DNA from: Hyphomicrobiales bacterium
GTDB taxonomy: Bacteria; Pseudomonadota; Alphaproteobacteria; Rhizobiales; Rhizobiaceae
DNA: 64,000 nucleotides
Reading direction: 5' to 3'
Assembly (NCBI GenBank): GCA_900466005.1
Contig: UEGQ01000007.1
Span: 62,001-126,000 of the forward strand
Within the stretch, counting starts at the first letter, position 1; the number at the start of each line of letters is the position of its first letter. The notes beneath the pieces were generated by a model. The model made no database searches. It was not told the DNA's origin and saw only the letters and a list, made by a program, of their open reading frames with translations. Positions 54,874 to 63,044 of this stretch are shown in pieces. The position numbers were made by a program, and so were the translations under genes.

Positions 54874-55242
54874 ATGCGCGAGGCTCATTTTCCGGGCCGT
54901 GCGCCGATCGACGCCTACGGTAACGGAGGCTTTCGCTTCGCCGACATGTCGCATCGCGGCTCCTTGCTTCTGCTGCCCTCCGGCATATATGGCTGGGAGA
55001 TGACGGAAGGCGATCCGCTTTCCGTCGAGACTTTCCGGCGCGTACTGGAAGAGGCGGACGGCATCGAGGTGCTGCTGGTCGGAACCGGGAAGGACATCCG
55101 ACCGATCCCCGCCGACCTCAAGGCGGCGCTCCGTGAGCGGGGTATTGCGAGCGACCCGATGGGGACGGGCGCGGCGGTTCGCACCTACAACATCATGCTC
55201 GCCGAACAGCGTGCCGTGGCGGCCGCGCTGATTGCGGTCTGA
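54874..55242 (+). CDS. Mth938-like domain protein (DUF498/DUF598)
   Basis: A 122-residue single-domain protein. HFPGRAPIDAYGNGGFRFADMSHRGSLLLLPSGIYGW, EVLLVGTGKDIRPIPADLKAALRERGIASDPMGTGAAVRTYNIMLAEQRAVAAALIAV match the Mth938/NDUFAF3 family. NDUFAF3 is a mitochondrial complex I assembly factor; bacterial members have no proven role. GTG 54841 is a possible earlier start, six bases after secDF. The pairing with an NDUFAF6-like gene next door supports a joint role, perhaps in respiratory-complex assembly; inference. Confidence 0.87.
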   Translation: MREAHFPGRAPIDAYGNGGFRFADMSHRGSLLLLPSGIYGWEMTEGDPLSVETFRRVLEEADGIEVLLVGTGKDIRPIPADLKAALRERGIASDPMGTGAAVRTYNIMLAEQRAVAAALIAV

Positions 55243-55256
55243 GGCGAGGTCTTTTT

Positions 55257-56111
55257 TTGGAAAAGGCGATGCCGGACAACGAAGCCATCTGCCTTGCCGG
55301 GCTGCGTGATACCGATCGGGACCGCTACCTTGCGGCCTTGCTGTCTCCGGCCGACAAGCGCGCCGGGCTGGTCGCTCTCTATGGCTTCAACGCCGAGATC
55401 GCCCGGATCCGCGATGTCGTGCGCGAACCTTTGCCGGGCGAGGTCCGGCTGCAATACTGGCGTGATCTCGTTTCCGGCGTCGAACACGGCGAGACGGCGG
55501 CCAATCCGCTCGGAGCGCTGCTCGTCGAAACCATCCGACATTATGACCTCCCCGCCGAGGCGCTGCTGCGGATGCTCGACGCCCGCGTTTTCGACCTTTA
55601 CGACGATCCGATGGAAAGCCGCGGCATGTTCGAGGGCTACGCCGGAGACACGGCCTCGGCGCTCATACAGCTCGCAAGCCTGATCGTCGCCCCCGACGAG
55701 GCGGCGAAATGCGCCGAACGTGCCGGCCATGCCGGCGTCGCGCAGGCGGTCGCGGGTTCGATCCTGCTTTTGCCGAGAACCAGGGCGCGCGGCCAGCTCT
55801 ACATTCCCTTGGAGATATTGAAGGCCGTCGGCCTGGATCGCGAGAGCTTCCTCGCCGGCGAGGATCGTACGCGGATATCCGCTGCCGTCGAGGCGTTCGC
55901 CGGATTGGGGCGCGAGCACCTTGCCAAGGCGCGTGATGCCGGCGCACTGCCCGCGACGATCATGCCGGCCTATCTGCCGGTGGCGCTGGTGGGCGGCGTG
56001 CTCGATCGGGCCGTAACGAAGCCTGCACGCGTCTTCGAGGAAGAAATTCGGGCGGCGCAATGGCGCCGGCAATTGCTTTTTATGCGGGCGATGTTCCGGC
56101 GGCGGGTCTGA
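55257..56111 (+). CDS. Squalene/phytoene synthase family protein, NDUFAF6-like
   Basis: A 284-residue protein of the isoprenoid-synthase fold. RIRDVVREPLPGEVRLQYWRDLV, DLYDDPMESRGMFEGYAGDTASALIQLAS and RARGQLYIPLEILKAVG follow the family, but the first catalytic DxxxD is missing (REPLPGE) and the second is altered, as in mitochondrial NDUFAF6. It is therefore probably not a terpene synthase. Start TTG 55257 sits after GAGGT; ATG 55269 is an alternative. Clustered with the Mth938/NDUFAF3-like gene just upstream, the same pair as in mitochondria, so a membrane-assembly role is plausible. Confidence 0.82.
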   Translation: MEKAMPDNEAICLAGLRDTDRDRYLAALLSPADKRAGLVALYGFNAEIARIRDVVREPLPGEVRLQYWRDLVSGVEHGETAANPLGALLVETIRHYDLPAEALLRMLDARVFDLYDDPMESRGMFEGYAGDTASALIQLASLIVAPDEAAKCAERAGHAGVAQAVAGSILLLPRTRARGQLYIPLEILKAVGLDRESFLAGEDRTRISAAVEAFAGLGREHLAKARDAGALPATIMPAYLPVALVGGVLDRAVTKPARVFEEEIRAAQWRRQLLFMRAMFRRRV

Positions 56112-56231
56112 AACCGGCCAAATTCGCGCAAGGCTCGGCTGCTAGAGCCGTTCCGGTCGCGACGTCGCGGAGGGTGCCGGAACCGTTCGCATCATCGGCG
56201 AAGCGGACGAAGGAACGAGAGGGAGGCAGAT

Positions 56232-56690
56232 GTGACGCTTGTCACGTGGATGGTGATCTTTGGACTGCTCGCCCTTTTCGCCATCGGCGCGACGCGTATG
56301 GCGCGTCGGTCGACGACCGAAGAGTCTCATGATACCGGGCTGGCCATCCTGCAGTTCGGCCGCGCCTTTCCCAACGAAGCGATCCGTAACCTGCGTGCGA
56401 CGGCAGACGGCAAGGCCGTCTTCGTTCGCCTGCACGACAACAAGACCGGCTTCATGCGCAATATGCGCAGCCATTTTGCATGTCACCTGATCGAGCCGGG
56501 GACCGTGAGGGTGCGTGATCTCCCCAATGGCCGGGGACTGTCGATCGAGTTTCTGGATGCGCCGTTCCACAACGGCGACTTCGTTTTCACTTCGCCTGCC
56601 GAGGCGGCCGAGGTATCGCTCTGGCTGCTCGGCAACTACATCAGCGCAAACGACCGGCGGGACGCAGACGAGCCGTTCGCCAGAGGCTGA
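56232..56690 (+). CDS. Conserved hypothetical membrane-anchored protein
   Basis: A 152-residue protein from GTG 56232 after GAGGGAGG. One N-terminal membrane helix (LVTWMVIFGLLALFAIGATRMA), then a cytoplasmic domain with GLAILQFGRAFPNEAIRNLRATADGKAVFVRLHDNKTGFMRNMRSHFACHLIEPG. I know of such proteins downstream of the NDUFAF6-like gene in rhizobia but no function. A His/Cys pair (SHFACHL) could bind metal; weak. Convergent with trmFO, 13 bases away. Confidence 0.75.
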   Translation: MTLVTWMVIFGLLALFAIGATRMARRSTTEESHDTGLAILQFGRAFPNEAIRNLRATADGKAVFVRLHDNKTGFMRNMRSHFACHLIEPGTVRVRDLPNGRGLSIEFLDAPFHNGDFVFTSPAEAAEVSLWLLGNYISANDRRDADEPFARG

Positions 56691-56703
56691 CGAAGAACCG
56701 TCC

Positions 56704-58116
56704 TCACGCGCCTTCGAGCCAACGCCTGCAATCGGCGAGTGCTCGAGCGGCGATCAGTTGGCGTTTCATGATCGTCTTGTCTTTGCCACGGAAACGCTTG
56801 ACGCCTTCGGGCTTGGTGATGGCGCCGGGCTCCAGCTCCGGGAACAGTCCGAAATTGATGTTCATCGGCTGGAAGGATCGCTTGCCGGGTTCCTCGTCGG
56901 TGACGATATGGCCACCGGTGATGTGGTTGAGGAGTGAACCCATGGCCGTCGTGGCCGGAGGCAGGCGGACCGGCTCCCCCTTCCGTTCCGCGGCGGCGAA
57001 GCGACCGGCAAGCAGGCCGATCGACGCGCTCTCGACGTAGCCCTCGCAGCCGGTGATCTGTCCGGCGAAGCGCAGGCCCGGACGGCTCTTGAGCTGCAGG
57101 GTCTCGTCGAGAAGGACAGGTGAGTTGATGTAGGTGTTGCGGTGGAGGCCGCCGAGGCGGGCGAATTCCGCATTCTCGAGGCCTGGAATCATCCGGAAGA
57201 TTTCCGCCTGCGCCCCGTAGCGCAGCTTCGTCTGGAAGCCGACCATGTTGTACAGCGTGCCGAGCGCATTGTCCTGGCGAAGCTGGACGACGGCGTAGGG
57301 CTTGACGGTCGGGTTGTGGGCGTTGGTGAGGCCCATCGGCTTCATCGGCCCGTGCCGCAGCGTCTCGCGGCCGCGTTCCGCCATGACCTCGATCGGCAGG
57401 CAACCGTCGAAGTAGGGCGTCCCCTCCCATTCCTTGAAGCCGACGGTATCGCCGGCGATCAGCGCATCGACGAAGGCGTTGTACTGCGCCTCGTCCAGCG
57501 GGCAGTTGATGTAGTCCTTGCCGGTTCCGCCGGGTCCGACCTTGTCGTAGCGCGACTGGTACCAGCAGACATCCATGTCGATGGAATCGCGATGCACGAT
57601 CGGTGCGATGGCATCGAAGAAGGCGAGCGCATCGGCACCGGTCTCGAGGCGGATCGCTTCGGCGAGCGCGGGCGAGGTGAGCGGACCGGTCGCAACGATC
57701 GTCGAGCCCCATTCTTCCGGCGGAACCCCGGCGATCTCTTCGCGAATCACGGTGATCAACGGATGGTTTGCGATCGCGGCACTGACGGCGGCGGAAAAGC
57801 CCTCGCGGTCGACGGCGAGCGCTCCACCGGCCGGGACCTGGTTCCGGTCGGCCGCAGCCATGATCAGCGATCCCGCGAGACGCATCTCGGCATGGATGAC
57901 ACCGACCGCATTGGACGTCGCGTCGTCGGACCGGAAGGAGTTCGAGCAGACGAGCTCGGCAAGTCCGTCGGTCTTGTGGGCATCGGTGCCGCGAACGCCG
58001 CGCATCTCGTGGAGGATGACCGGTACGCCGGCCTGCGCCGCCTGCCAGGCCGCTTCCGAGCCGGCGAGGCCGCCACCGACGATGTGGATGGGGGAGAGGG
58101 TCTCTGTCTTCGTCAT
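56704..58116 (-). CDS. trmFO: Folate-dependent tRNA (uracil-5-)-methyltransferase
   Basis: A 470-residue flavoprotein that methylates U54 of tRNA using 5,10-methylenetetrahydrofolate and FADH2. FAD site: [21 protein letters not shown] (about 9-29); [36 protein letters not shown] and [19 protein letters not shown] are TrmFO (Gid) signatures. Length fits alphaproteobacterial TrmFO (about 470). The ribothymidine enzyme TrmA is absent from most of this group. Start ATG 58116 ([11 protein letters not shown]). Terminated upstream genes: a hairpin precedes the start. Confidence 0.95.
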   Translation of the reverse strand: MTKTETLSPIHIVGGGLAGSEAAWQAAQAGVPVILHEMRGVRGTDAHKTDGLAELVCSNSFRSDDATSNAVGVIHAEMRLAGSLIMAAADRNQVPAGGALAVDREGFSAAVSAAIANHPLITVIREEIAGVPPEEWGSTIVATGPLTSPALAEAIRLETGADALAFFDAIAPIVHRDSIDMDVCWYQSRYDKVGPGGTGKDYINCPLDEAQYNAFVDALIAGDTVGFKEWEGTPYFDGCLPIEVMAERGRETLRHGPMKPMGLTNAHNPTVKPYAVVQLRQDNALGTLYNMVGFQTKLRYGAQAEIFRMIPGLENAEFARLGGLHRNTYINSPVLLDETLQLKSRPGLRFAGQITGCEGYVESASIGLLAGRFAAAERKGEPVRLPPATTAMGSLLNHITGGHIVTDEEPGKRSFQPMNINFGLFPELEPGAITKPEGVKRFRGKDKTIMKRQLIAARALADCRRWLEGA

Positions 58117-58161
58117 GCGGGCTGCTTATCACGCGGCACCGGCGGTTCCAATCGTCCCGAA

Positions 58162-58188
58162 TCAAAAACGGCACCGTGCGGTGCCGTT
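58162..58188 (-). terminator. Terminator of the first DUF1127 gene
   Basis: ACGGCACCG and CGGTGCCGT form a 9-bp stem; on the minus strand it is followed by TTTTTG. It lies between the 47-residue DUF1127 gene and trmFO. Confidence 0.85.
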
Positions 58189-58244
58189 CGGCGTCTTCTT
58201 CATTTCGTGGCGCCCCGCGGCTGCGGAGCGACCGGCATCAGTGC

Positions 58245-58388
58245 TTAGCGAAAGGAGCGTGCCGCGATGTTGCGGATATCGTAGCGGGTGATGCCGATGT
58301 CGGAGAGCGCCTGATTGGACAGGTTGCCGAGCTCGGAGATCGTGCGGCGGTAGCTCATCCAGTTCTTGGCATAGCGGATCGGGTTCAT
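58245..58388 (-). CDS. DUF1127 microprotein (47 aa)
   Basis: ATG 58388 (MNPIRYAKNWMSYRRTISELG) encodes a 47-residue DUF1127 protein. The family core LGNLSNQALSDIGITRYDIRNIAARSF is clear. Short DUF1127 proteins in Agrobacterium influence phosphate, RNA turnover and stress traits and often contain RNA-binding Arg-rich helices. Ribosome site CGAGGAAAC. Own terminator 57 bases on. Second paralogue upstream. Confidence 0.88.
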   Translation of the reverse strand: MNPIRYAKNWMSYRRTISELGNLSNQALSDIGITRYDIRNIAARSFR

Positions 58389-58599
58389 GGTCGTTTCCTC
58401 GAAAATCTTGGTTTCGCTGTTCGTGCGGTCTCTCCGCATCAGCGATTGAGCCTTTTATACGCCCGTAAAACAATATTGTGCAGTGCAAATAATGAGCGAC
58501 TGCTATGCAAATGTGCAAAGCATGGCGAAAATTTAGGCCGGGCTCAGAAATGTGGCAGCAAGGCTGGCCGGCGATGGGCACTCCGCCAACCGGTGGGTA

Positions 58600-58630
58600 A
58601 AAAAAAGCCTCCCGCGAGGGGAGGCCTTTC
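58600..58630 (-). terminator. Terminator of the second DUF1127 gene
   Basis: GCCTCCC and GGGAGGC pair around GCGAGG-type loop; minus strand runs into TTTTTTTA. Confidence 0.9.
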
Positions 58631-58660
58631 AGATCTTCCAAATCGGAAGAGGCTGTAAAA

Positions 58661-58807
58661 TCAGCCGGCGATGGCGTCGCGGGCAACGCGACGGATGTCT
58701 TCGCGGCCGATACCGAGGTCGCGCAGTTCGCGGTCCGACATGCGGCCGAGTTCGTTGATGGTCTGACGGTACTTGCGCCAGTTGCTGAGCGAGCGAGCAA
58801 AGTTCAT
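58661..58807 (-). CDS. DUF1127 microprotein (48 aa)
   Basis: ATG 58807 (MNFARSLSNWRKYRQTINEL) encodes 48 residues with the DUF1127 core LGRMSDRELRDLGIGREDIRRVARDAIAG. Ribosome site CAAGGAGACC. About half of its residues are identical to the neighbouring 47-residue paralogue in the core, so a tandem duplication. Possible CtrA box 140 bases upstream and an sRNA terminator beyond it. Abundant, Arg-rich and probably RNA-binding or regulatory; the exact role is unknown. Confidence 0.9.
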   Translation of the reverse strand: MNFARSLSNWRKYRQTINELGRMSDRELRDLGIGREDIRRVARDAIAG

Positions 58808-58945
58808 GATTGGTCTCCTTGGACTTGCCGCGGCGGCCGTCCTCGGCGCCGCTTTCGATTTCATGAGCTCAATATATGCTGCGCCGCAAAATCATGTAGA
58901 GCCAAGTTTGTATGCCACCTATGCATCAAATGCATGATCTTGCCG

Positions 58946-58960
58946 TTAACCGATCGTTAA
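58946..58960. promoter_or_regulatory. CtrA-type binding box
   Basis: TTAACCGATCGTTAA is an exact TTAA-N7-TTAA, the alphaproteobacterial CtrA consensus, inside a larger palindrome GTTAAC-CGATC-GTTAAC. It is 139 bases upstream of the 48-residue DUF1127 start. Confidence 0.45.
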
Positions 58961-59025
58961 CTGTCTATTTTTGCATCACGGGGAAGGGAGCGTGGGCAGA
59001 AAACGCTTCGCCGAAAAGAAGCGGA

Positions 59026-59150
59026 CAAAAAAAATAACGCTCACCGGGGGAGGAGGTCCGGTGAGCGTCATTTTGGGTGACTGGCAACTGGGAGGAGGAG
59101 TGCTGCCAGTCTTATCGATGCGACACTGGGAGGAGGAGTGTGTAGCACCG
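59026..59150 (-). ncRNA. Anti-Shine-Dalgarno sRNA, alpha-r14/cuckoo type
   Basis: On the minus strand three hairpins in a row show CCTCCTCCC in the loop: stem ACACT/AGTGT (about 59146-59117), stem GACTGGCA/TGCCAGTC (59112-59080), and the strong stem ACGCTCACCGG/CCGGTGAGCGT (59068-59037) whose loop carries ACCTCCTCCC. The last stem is followed by ATTTTTTTTG, a rho-independent terminator. Repeated CCUCCUCCC loops in short three-hairpin RNAs are the mark of the alphaproteobacterial alpha-r14 (cuckoo) family, which can mask ribosome sites. Length about 125 bases; the 5' end may extend to near 59202. No other gene lies on either strand here. Confidence 0.8.
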
Positions 59151-59208
59151 AATTTCGTCGAGATCCCTGGTCGCTGCGAGCGCCTCAGGCGCGATCTCTA
59201 TGGTTTGA

Positions 59209-59237
59209 ATATAGTACGTCGACTTCGCTTTGTGCAG
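59209..59237 (-). promoter_or_regulatory. Possible promoter of the sRNA
   Basis: On the minus strand CTGCAC (59237-59232) and CTATAT (59214-59209) are 17 bases apart, a partial match to the rhizobial CTTGAC-N17-CTATAT promoter. It would start a transcript near 59202. A further GAGATC/GATCTC hairpin would then lie in the 5' part. Confidence 0.35.
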
Positions 59238-59405
59238 TGCAATATCATCATGGAAGCCATGCAATCTTCGCATGGCCGGCGAGGGTATTGCGAAAGACCC
59301 GCGAAAGGGCATTGTCATTTCCACTCTCGCAAATCACAGTGCCATAAAATGCGACGCGGCGGTATGCGGCAAGGCACCGCAGCTGGCCGGGGATCTCAGG
59401 GGAAG

Positions 59406-60512
59406 ATGATGTATCGCGGAAGGCTGAAGCGCGACCTCGATCTGTGGGTCGAGAAAGGGATGGTGGCCCGTCCCGCCGCCGACGCGATGCTCGCCGAGTA
59501 TGACCAGCGGCGATCGGCCTTCAGCGTCGGAGGCGTGCTGACCATGCTGGCGGCGCTGCTGATCTCGGCGTCGATCCTGTTGCTGATTGCAGCGAACTGG
59601 GAGGAGATTCCCCGCGGTGCAAAGGTAATCTCGGTTGTCGCGCTGATCTGGATCTTTCATCTGTCGGCGGGCGTGGCCTTCGCCCGCGGTGCGGATCGCC
59701 TCGGCGGGGCAGCTCTGGTGCTCGGCACGATGAGCTTCGGGGGCGCCATCGCGTTGATCGGACAACTCTACCATCTCTCGGGCGACACGGTCGATGCCAT
59801 GCTGCTCTGGTACGCGGGTGCAGTGGTCTCGGCGTCGCTCTTCCGCTCGGCAGCCGTGACGGTCGCTGCCGGATTTCTCGCCTTCGCCGTCTCTTTTGCC
59901 ATGGTCGACCAGTTCGACTGGCAGTGGGACTGGCTTTACGGCTGGTCGCCGATCGCCTGCGCCCTCGTGGTACTGGCCCTGGTCTATCGCACCGGCGCGG
60001 AGCGTGCCCGTCATTTCGCCTATCTGCTCGGTCTTTCCTGGCTCGGCTGGCTCTACGGATTGAGCGAGGAGGTCTGGCCGGCCGTCGTCTATGCGCTCGT
60101 CGGGACGCTCTCCTTCGTGGCGCTGACAGTGAAGGGCTCGCCCCTGGAGGCGATCGCCCGCCGGGCGGGGGCGGCGCCGGCCTTCTACGCATGCGCGCTG
60201 GCTGTGCTCGGCCTTCTTGCGCTTCATTTTGAGTATGATGCCGGCGGCAGACTTGCCGTGCTCGCGGCAGCGACGATCGCCTTCGTGCTGCTCGCCCTGG
60301 CGCTCGCCGGGCGCGACAACGGCGCGGTACGGTACCTTGCCTATACGGTCTTCGCCGGCGAGGTTCTTTATCTCTCCTTCGTGACGATCGATTCCATGCT
60401 CGGTACCTCCGGCTTCTTCCTGCTTTCCGGCTTGGTGGTGGCAGTGCTGGCCTTCGTCGTCGTCCGCATGGAAAAGCTCTTTGCCCGCAGAGCCGAGGAG
60501 GCCGGCCGATGA
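59406..60512 (+). CDS. DUF2157 membrane protein
   Basis: A 368-residue polytopic protein, start ATG 59406 or 59409 (MYRGRLKRDLDLWVEKGMVA) after GGGGAAG. An N-terminal cytoplasmic helix-rich part with LDLWVEKGMVARPAADAMLAEYDQR defines DUF2157, then about ten membrane helices, beginning with VLTMLAALLISASILLLIAANWEEIPRGAK. Function unknown. The next gene overlaps by four bases and encodes a GDYXXLXY protein, its usual partner, which suggests a complex. The frame is open further upstream to 58971 but covers the sRNA and lacks a ribosome site. Confidence 0.85.
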   Translation: MMYRGRLKRDLDLWVEKGMVARPAADAMLAEYDQRRSAFSVGGVLTMLAALLISASILLLIAANWEEIPRGAKVISVVALIWIFHLSAGVAFARGADRLGGAALVLGTMSFGGAIALIGQLYHLSGDTVDAMLLWYAGAVVSASLFRSAAVTVAAGFLAFAVSFAMVDQFDWQWDWLYGWSPIACALVVLALVYRTGAERARHFAYLLGLSWLGWLYGLSEEVWPAVVYALVGTLSFVALTVKGSPLEAIARRAGAAPAFYACALAVLGLLALHFEYDAGGRLAVLAAATIAFVLLALALAGRDNGAVRYLAYTVFAGEVLYLSFVTIDSMLGTSGFFLLSGLVVAVLAFVVVRMEKLFARRAEEAGR

Positions 60513-61102
60513 ACACCGCAACCGGAACCGCAGGCGGACGCTACCATCTTCTCGTCGCGGCAGGCGTATCGGTCCTTTTCACCGCTGTTTTGCTCTATAT
60601 GGTCGAGCATCGGGCAGCGATCCTGCGATCCGGCACGGAGGTCGTGCTGAAGACGGTGCCGGTCGATCCCCGTGATCTTCTGCGCGGAGACTATGTCGTG
60701 CTGTCTTACGAGGTGTCCCGGATTCCTGCCTCCCTCGTCAAGGGCGACTGGCCGGCGCCCGGAAGCTGGACGCGGATGAACGTGCGGATGAAGCCGGGGC
60801 CGGACGGCTATTGGACGGTGGCCGAGGCCGCTTTCGGCGATCTTCCGTCGGCGGAGGGCTCGGTGGTCCTGCGCACGCAGCGCTTCCGTCTTTATACTAC
60901 ACCGGCCGACAACGGGGGTGAAATCTCCGTCGACTACGGCATCGAGCGCTATTACGTGCCGGAGGGCGAGGGCAGGCCGATCGAGGATGCGCGCAACGAC
61001 GACGAGGTGTCCGTCGCGGCGCGTGTCGGGGCCGGAGGGCAGGCGCAGATTCGCGAGCTCAGGGTGCGTGGCGTGCCTGCCTACGAGGAGCCGCTCTACT
61101 GA
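60509..61102 (+). CDS. GDYXXLXY domain membrane protein
   Basis: A 197-residue protein with one N-terminal helix (YHLLVAAGVSVLFTAVLLYMVEH) and an exported domain holding the motif GDYVVLSYEVSRI (residues 67-79 region), the name motif of the family, plus FRLYTTPADNGGEISVDYGIERYYVPEGEG. Its ATG overlaps the stop of the DUF2157 gene (ATGA), so translationally coupled. No known function; likely envelope complex with its partner. Confidence 0.87.
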   Translation: MNTATGTAGGRYHLLVAAGVSVLFTAVLLYMVEHRAAILRSGTEVVLKTVPVDPRDLLRGDYVVLSYEVSRIPASLVKGDWPAPGSWTRMNVRMKPGPDGYWTVAEAAFGDLPSAEGSVVLRTQRFRLYTTPADNGGEISVDYGIERYYVPEGEGRPIEDARNDDEVSVAARVGAGGQAQIRELRVRGVPAYEEPLY

Positions 61103-61214
61103 ACCTGGCCCATGCCCGGCCGTCATTTTTCCTTTGCGCGGACGGAAACGGGTGATATAGAGACGCGCGCTCCGGAGGGGCCATGCGCGAAGGCAGCATG
61201 CGGTTCTTTTGGGC

Positions 61215-61299
<85 letters not shown>

Positions 61300-61484
61300 G
61301 GATCGCCGCGCGGGTTGCCGGGAGGGGCACAACAGCCGTTCCTGTCACCCTTTGCGCCATTTTGCCTGGCAAAATGCTTGAAGATTGCGTACCAGCCACG
61401 CCCGGGAAAGAAGAATTCCGGCGTCGTGCTCAATGAAAACCACCGGCTGTCCGAGCACGGCCGCCACGACATGAAGGTAAGAAC

Positions 61485-62966
61485 ATGCAGGTTATCGAAA
61501 CGCTCGCTGAAGGGCTGAAGCGCGAAATCAAGGTCGTCGTTCCGGCCAAGGACATGGAACAGCGGATGAACGAGCGCCTCGCCGAGGCCAAGGACAAGGT
61601 CCGTATCAACGGTTTCCGCCCGGGCAAGGTGCCGATGTCGCACCTGAAGAAGGTCTACGGCAAGTCGGTCATGGCTGAGCTCGTCAACGAGATCATCCGC
61701 GAAAAGCCGAGCGCGATCCTTTCCGAGCGCGGCGAGAAGTCTGCGACCCAGCCCGAAGTCACGATGACCGAGGACGAGGCGGAAGCCGACAAGATCCTGA
61801 ACGCAGAGGCTGATTTCGAGTTCACGCTCTCCTACGAAGTCATTCCGCCGATCGAGCTGAAGCCGGTTTCCGGCCTCAAGGTCGTTCGTGAAGTCGTCGA
61901 CATCGAAGAAGGCGAAGTCGAGGACCAGATCCGCAAGATCGCCGAAAGCGCCCGCAGCTACGAAACCAAGAAGGGCAAGGCCGCCGACGGCGACCGCGTC
62001 ACCATGGATTACGTCGGCAAGGTCGACGGCGTCGCCTTCGACGGCGGAACCGACACCGATGCCGAACTCGTTCTCGGCTCGAACCGCTTCATCCCCGGCT
62101 TCGAAGACCAGCTCGTCGGCGTCAAGGCCGGCGATGAGAAGGTCATCACCGTCACCTTCCCGGAAGACTATCCGGCCAAGAACCTCGCCGGCAAGGAAGC
62201 GACCTTCGACATCACGGTCAAGGAAGTTGCCGCTCCGGGTGAGATCACCCTCGACGACGAGCTCGCCAAGAAGCTCGGCATCGAATCGCTCGATCGCCTG
62301 AAGGAAGTCGTCCGCGGCCAGATCGAAAGCCAGTTCGGTTCGGTCACCCGCCAGAAGGTCAAGCGTCAGATCCTCGACCAGCTCGACGAGATGTACAAGT
62401 TCGAAACCCCGACCAAGCTCGTCGACGCCGAGTTCGAAAACATCTGGCGCCAGATCAACACCGATCTCGCCCAGTCCGGCAAGACCTTCGAGGATGAAGA
62501 GACCACCGAAGAAAAGGCCCGCGATGAGTATCGCACGCTCGCCGAGCGCCGCGTCCGCCTCGGCCTCGTTCTCTCCGAAATCGGCGAAAAGGCCGGCGTT
62601 GAAGTAACCGAGGAAGAAATGCAGCGCGCCCTCTACGCTCAGCTGCAGCAGTTCCCGGGCCAGGAAAAGCAGATCCTCGACTTCTTCCGCAAGACGCCGG
62701 GCGCTTCCGCCTCGCTGCGCGCGCCGATCTTCGAAGAGAAGGTGGTCGACCACCTGCTCGGCGAGATCGACGTCACCGACAAGAAGGTGACGAAGGAAGA
62801 GCTGCTCGCCGACGACGAAGCCGAAGGCGCTGAAAAGCCGGCCAAGAAGGCGGCCCCGAAGAAGAAGGCCGCTGCCAAGGCCGAAGACGCCGCCGAAGGC
62901 GAGGAAGCCGCTCCGAAGAAAAAGGCCGCTCCGAAGAAGAAGGCCGCCGAAGGCGACGCCGAGTAA
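61485..62966 (+). CDS. tig: Trigger factor
   Basis: A 493-residue ribosome-bound chaperone with peptidyl-prolyl isomerase activity. The ribosome-binding signature [20 protein letters not shown] is at about 43-62, the FKBP-type domain at 169-248 ([20 protein letters not shown] ... [39 protein letters not shown]), and the C-terminal helical chaperone domain follows. The last 50 residues are an Ala/Lys/Glu tail with repeated AAPKKKAA units, absent from E. coli Tig (432 residues). Start ATG 61485 after GAAGGTAAGAAC. 185 bases after tRNA-Leu; own terminator. Confidence 0.97.
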   Translation: MQVIETLAEGLKREIKVVVPAKDMEQRMNERLAEAKDKVRINGFRPGKVPMSHLKKVYGKSVMAELVNEIIREKPSAILSERGEKSATQPEVTMTEDEAEADKILNAEADFEFTLSYEVIPPIELKPVSGLKVVREVVDIEEGEVEDQIRKIAESARSYETKKGKAADGDRVTMDYVGKVDGVAFDGGTDTDAELVLGSNRFIPGFEDQLVGVKAGDEKVITVTFPEDYPAKNLAGKEATFDITVKEVAAPGEITLDDELAKKLGIESLDRLKEVVRGQIESQFGSVTRQKVKRQILDQLDEMYKFETPTKLVDAEFENIWRQINTDLAQSGKTFEDEETTEEKARDEYRTLAERRVRLGLVLSEIGEKAGVEVTEEEMQRALYAQLQQFPGQEKQILDFFRKTPGASASLRAPIFEEKVVDHLLGEIDVTDKKVTKEELLADDEAEGAEKPAKKAAPKKKAAAKAEDAAEGEEAAPKKKAAPKKKAAEGDAE

Positions 62967-62989
62967 TCAGATCCCGTATCAGGATTGGG

Positions 62990-63018
62990 AAGGGGTCGCC
63001 CATCGGGCGGCCCCTTTT
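62990..63018 (+). terminator. Terminator after tig
   Basis: AGGGGTCGCCC and GGGCGGCCCCT form an 11-bp stem with a G-T wobble around ATC, followed by TTTT; convergent with the beta-lactamase-like gene. Confidence 0.9.
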
Positions 63019-63044
63019 TGCATGTGCAGGAGCCGCCCCTGTCA

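Larger units (their letters stand above)
58808..59405. other. Intergenic region with CtrA-type box and sRNA
   Basis: These 598 bases hold no protein gene I trust (the long frame reading through from 58971 is a shadow). They contain the promoter of the 48-residue DUF1127 gene, an ATGCATCAAATGCAT palindrome (58921-58935), a TTAA-N7-TTAA box (58946-58960), a minus-strand sRNA (about 59026-59150) with its possible promoter, and the ribosome site of the DUF2157 gene. Confidence 0.6.

Noticed and set aside
58971-59405. N-terminal extension of the DUF2157 gene
   Set aside because: The frame has no ribosome site, lacks homology-like features, and covers the three sRNA hairpins and their terminator.
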